Source: Lates calcarifer (Eukaryota > Chordata > Actinopteri > Centropomidae). Taken from it: a stretch of DNA of 64,000 nt. The DNA is taken from positions 3,817,334-3,881,333 of the forward strand of contig NC_066844.1 in the NCBI RefSeq assembly GCF_001640805.2, in the 5' to 3' direction. Numbering within the stretch: the first letter of the stretch is position 1; each line of letters begins with the position of its first letter. Shown here one piece after another: positions 61,695 through 64,000 of the stretch. The notes under the pieces were generated by a model, which saw only the letters and a list, made by a program, of their open reading frames with translations, was not told the origin of the DNA and did not search any database. A program made the position numbers and the translations under genes.

Positions 61695-64000
61695 AGTTCT
61701 GTTGTATGCTCACGTCAGCTGGCGTCAGTCAGCATTTACAAACCTCTGATTTCAGATCATATTTCTCAAAGCTGTTTTTAGAATGACAGTTGACCATAAC
61801 ACACTCTCACCACACAGTGACATTTGTTAAACTTTGACTGTAACTTGTTCACCATAATTGTTTCCTTCATATTAATGCATGTAAACCTCTTTGAAGACTC
61901 TTTCTGTGATTGCCACTAAAGCAAATTAAAGTGTAGTATTCAATGGAATGAATACTACAATGCTTGATGAGATTAAAGAAAAGTTACATATAATTTCACT
62001 ACACACATTTTAGCCAACCATTAACTTTGTGGTTTTTGTCTTCATAGTTCAAGGCTGTTTCAAAACATAACAATGTGGGTTAAAACAGCACAGGGTGAGT
62101 TGTTTAATCCAGGTAGTCCAGTTGGAGAAGTTTATGAGTTTAAAGGTTTGTCAGACACCACAGAACTGCACGTTTCTAATAGTTGCAGTAGAAGTGTCTG
62201 GCATGGCACTATAGGATGTGCCATGCAATATTATAGCATTACTGCACCATGTTGTACTTGAGTGTTACCTCACTTTATTGTGTAAGTGTATAATTAGAAT
62301 TGATATTTCCAGTAAGACTGTCAATGACCTTGGTTTTGTCTTAACACTCAAACACTCTAAATCTCTTTGAGAATAAAATACATATATAATAAAAGATGCC
62401 TAAAATGTTGTGATATGCATCTGGATCCAGATCTGAAGAGTAGATGAAAAGTTATTTCAGGTCAGTCAAAATGTTGACTTACTAGGTCAAAATTATGAGG
62501 TAAAAAGTCAAAATTATTAGGATAAAAATGTATAATTATGAAATTAAAAAATGTCAAAAATTTGACTCAACCAAGAGCAGCTTTTTTCTTTTACTGGCAG
62601 AAAGTAGCTTCCATAAGATTTTTCTTTCATTTAAGTGAACCAGTGCAATAGTAGTAATAGTGATCAGAAAAAATGGCCTGTTACTTAGTGTTGAGAAATC
62701 CTGGCTTGCTGATTAGATTTTTGTCTCAGCTCTCTCTAAGATACAAACACAGACCTGTAACAAATGGACCAAGACATCTTCTTCAGCCACAGAGAAAACT
62801 TTAACATGTGAACACATTAGAAGCAGAACCTGTTTGACCTCACAGCTTTATAAGAAGATGGAAAAGCAACAGTCCAGATTAAGATTCAGATTCAGGTCAG
62901 ACGAACAGTAAAGCTATGCTATCAGTTTCCAGCTGGTTCCAGTGTTTGTCGTAAGCTAGGCTAAACATGTCCTGGACCTTCCCTATATTGAACCCACAGA
63001 GATGACACTGATTGATCTCATTTGACTCTGCAGAAGATATCCACGCGCAAACCAGTGTTCATCCCCTAATCTCATCTATTAAAACCATAAAAATGGTTTT
63101 TCTATCATACATATCACAGCCCTCCATTCAGCTGCATGAAATCTGTTTCGTGTGACCCCTCTAAGGTTATTGAAGTGAAACACTTAAGGTTTTTTGCACT
63201 TCTTCTTTTTGGTAAACTTTTGTCACTTTGGCAGATCCTCAGTTGACTTCTTCCTGACATAGTCGTGTGTGTGTATCTTGAAATCTATTCTTATTTTATT
63301 TTTGTTAAATTGCTGAAACCTCCTTCTCTGAAGAACACACCCTGTCATAAGTCATGAATTTGAAGTGGTGTGGTCAGAGTCAAAGGTCCTGTTTGTATCT
63401 GGGGGGGCTCTACATTTGTGTTATCCTGTGGTACTTTTGTAAAGGATCTGAATGCTTCTTTTACCACTGAAAGCACTCAGTGGAGTCTGGTAGTGATATA
63501 TACTGATGTTTCTGGTCAAATGAAAAGGATCTTACTCTTTAATAAAAAGTCTATCTCTGCAGGAATCCTTTCCATAATGTTGTCAGACATTTGTAATAAC
63601 AATCTGAGCCTGTTAGTGGCAAAAACAAACACTTCAGTGGACATACTTTGCCCACAGGGTGACATTACAGCAGCTGTTCACAGTGGCCAGGTACATTGTT
63701 CTTGCTCTGTATTGCACTGATTCCAAATATTTTTGTCCTTATCAATCATTTACACCCAAAAACATGAGAAAATAAGGCCCTGGTTAAAAAACTGGAGCTA
63801 TGCTTTAAGTGCACTTACAAGTGTACTTGTAAATTACTTACAGTATTTTTGTTTTTTAACCTGTTTTCCAAGTTGTGACTCTGCTTTCCTGTCCAAGTAG
63901 CTGGCAGGCAGCCATCTTTGTTTTTCAACAGAAGCGTAGTCTTTGGGGATTGTAGAGATATTTCCAGAATAACTGCAAGTGTTTTTGAACAACACTTTTT
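61695..64000. other. Region downstream of the C1q chain
   Basis: No recognisable exon, RNA or repeat. Open frames at 62073-62261 and 63370-63720 have no family features and no convincing splice context. A neighbouring C1q gene would be expected nearby from vertebrate clusters but is not seen before the window ends. Confidence 0.45.

Noticed and set aside
62073..62261. 62-codon open frame downstream of C1q
   Set aside because: A few cysteines but no recognisable domain; length is within chance expectation.
63370..63720. 116-codon open frame near the right edge
   Set aside because: It starts at GTG, has no signal peptide, membrane or family motif I recognise, and no splice context linking it to the C1q gene.

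Overview
The window reads as nuclear DNA of a bony (teleost, probably spiny-rayed) fish. Genes are split by short GT-AG introns, intergenic DNA is AT-rich and full of fish-type transposon relics and microsatellites, and the genes recognised (CCDC51, TMA7, C1q chain, TRIM, DNase I-like, MS4A) have vertebrate architectures. All gene models were built by hand from splice sites and reading-frame continuity; no database search was possible.

Region 1 (1-29.7 kb) is a tandem, same-strand array of six MS4A/CD20-like four-pass membrane protein genes. Each unit is about 4-5 kb, with one non-coding first exon and seven coding exons. Copies 1-3 and 4-6 form two subgroups. Five copies are open (222-239 aa); copy 2 has a one-base deletion in the exon for the fourth membrane segment. 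Membrane exons are almost identical between copies, whereas the second extracellular loop varies strongly in length and sequence and is missing from copy 3. The C-terminal tail has switched from a PPxY ending to an ESV ending in copies 4 and 5. The array shows gene-conversion mosaics, a clean hAT-type insertion with target duplication, a foldback intron, a perfect hairpin at a duplication edge and a lost first exon.

Region 2 (29.7-37.2 kb) holds a housekeeping pair. CCDC51 (mitochondrial inner-membrane coiled-coil protein, minus strand) and TMA7 (64-aa translation-associated protein, plus strand) diverge from a shared short promoter. CCDC51 and TMA7 are also neighbours in human.

Region 3 (37.2-51.4 kb) contains a 515-bp mariner-type deletion derivative and a nine-exon minus-strand DNase I-family gene. 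The DNase gene lacks a signal peptide and the DNase I cysteines but keeps every catalytic residue, and its last exon adds a leucine-rich coiled coil. LINE, hAT and simple-repeat fragments surround it.

Region 4 (51.4-55.8 kb) has two intronless TRIM genes in tandem. The second is a full RING/B-box/coiled-coil/PRY-SPRY protein; the first has lost exactly the RING segment.

Region 5 (55.8-64 kb) carries a six-exon complement C1q chain gene, closest to C1QA, followed by about 2.3 kb without a recognisable gene. Immune-type genes (MS4A, TRIM, C1q) thus flank a housekeeping core; nothing in the sequence shows that they act together.
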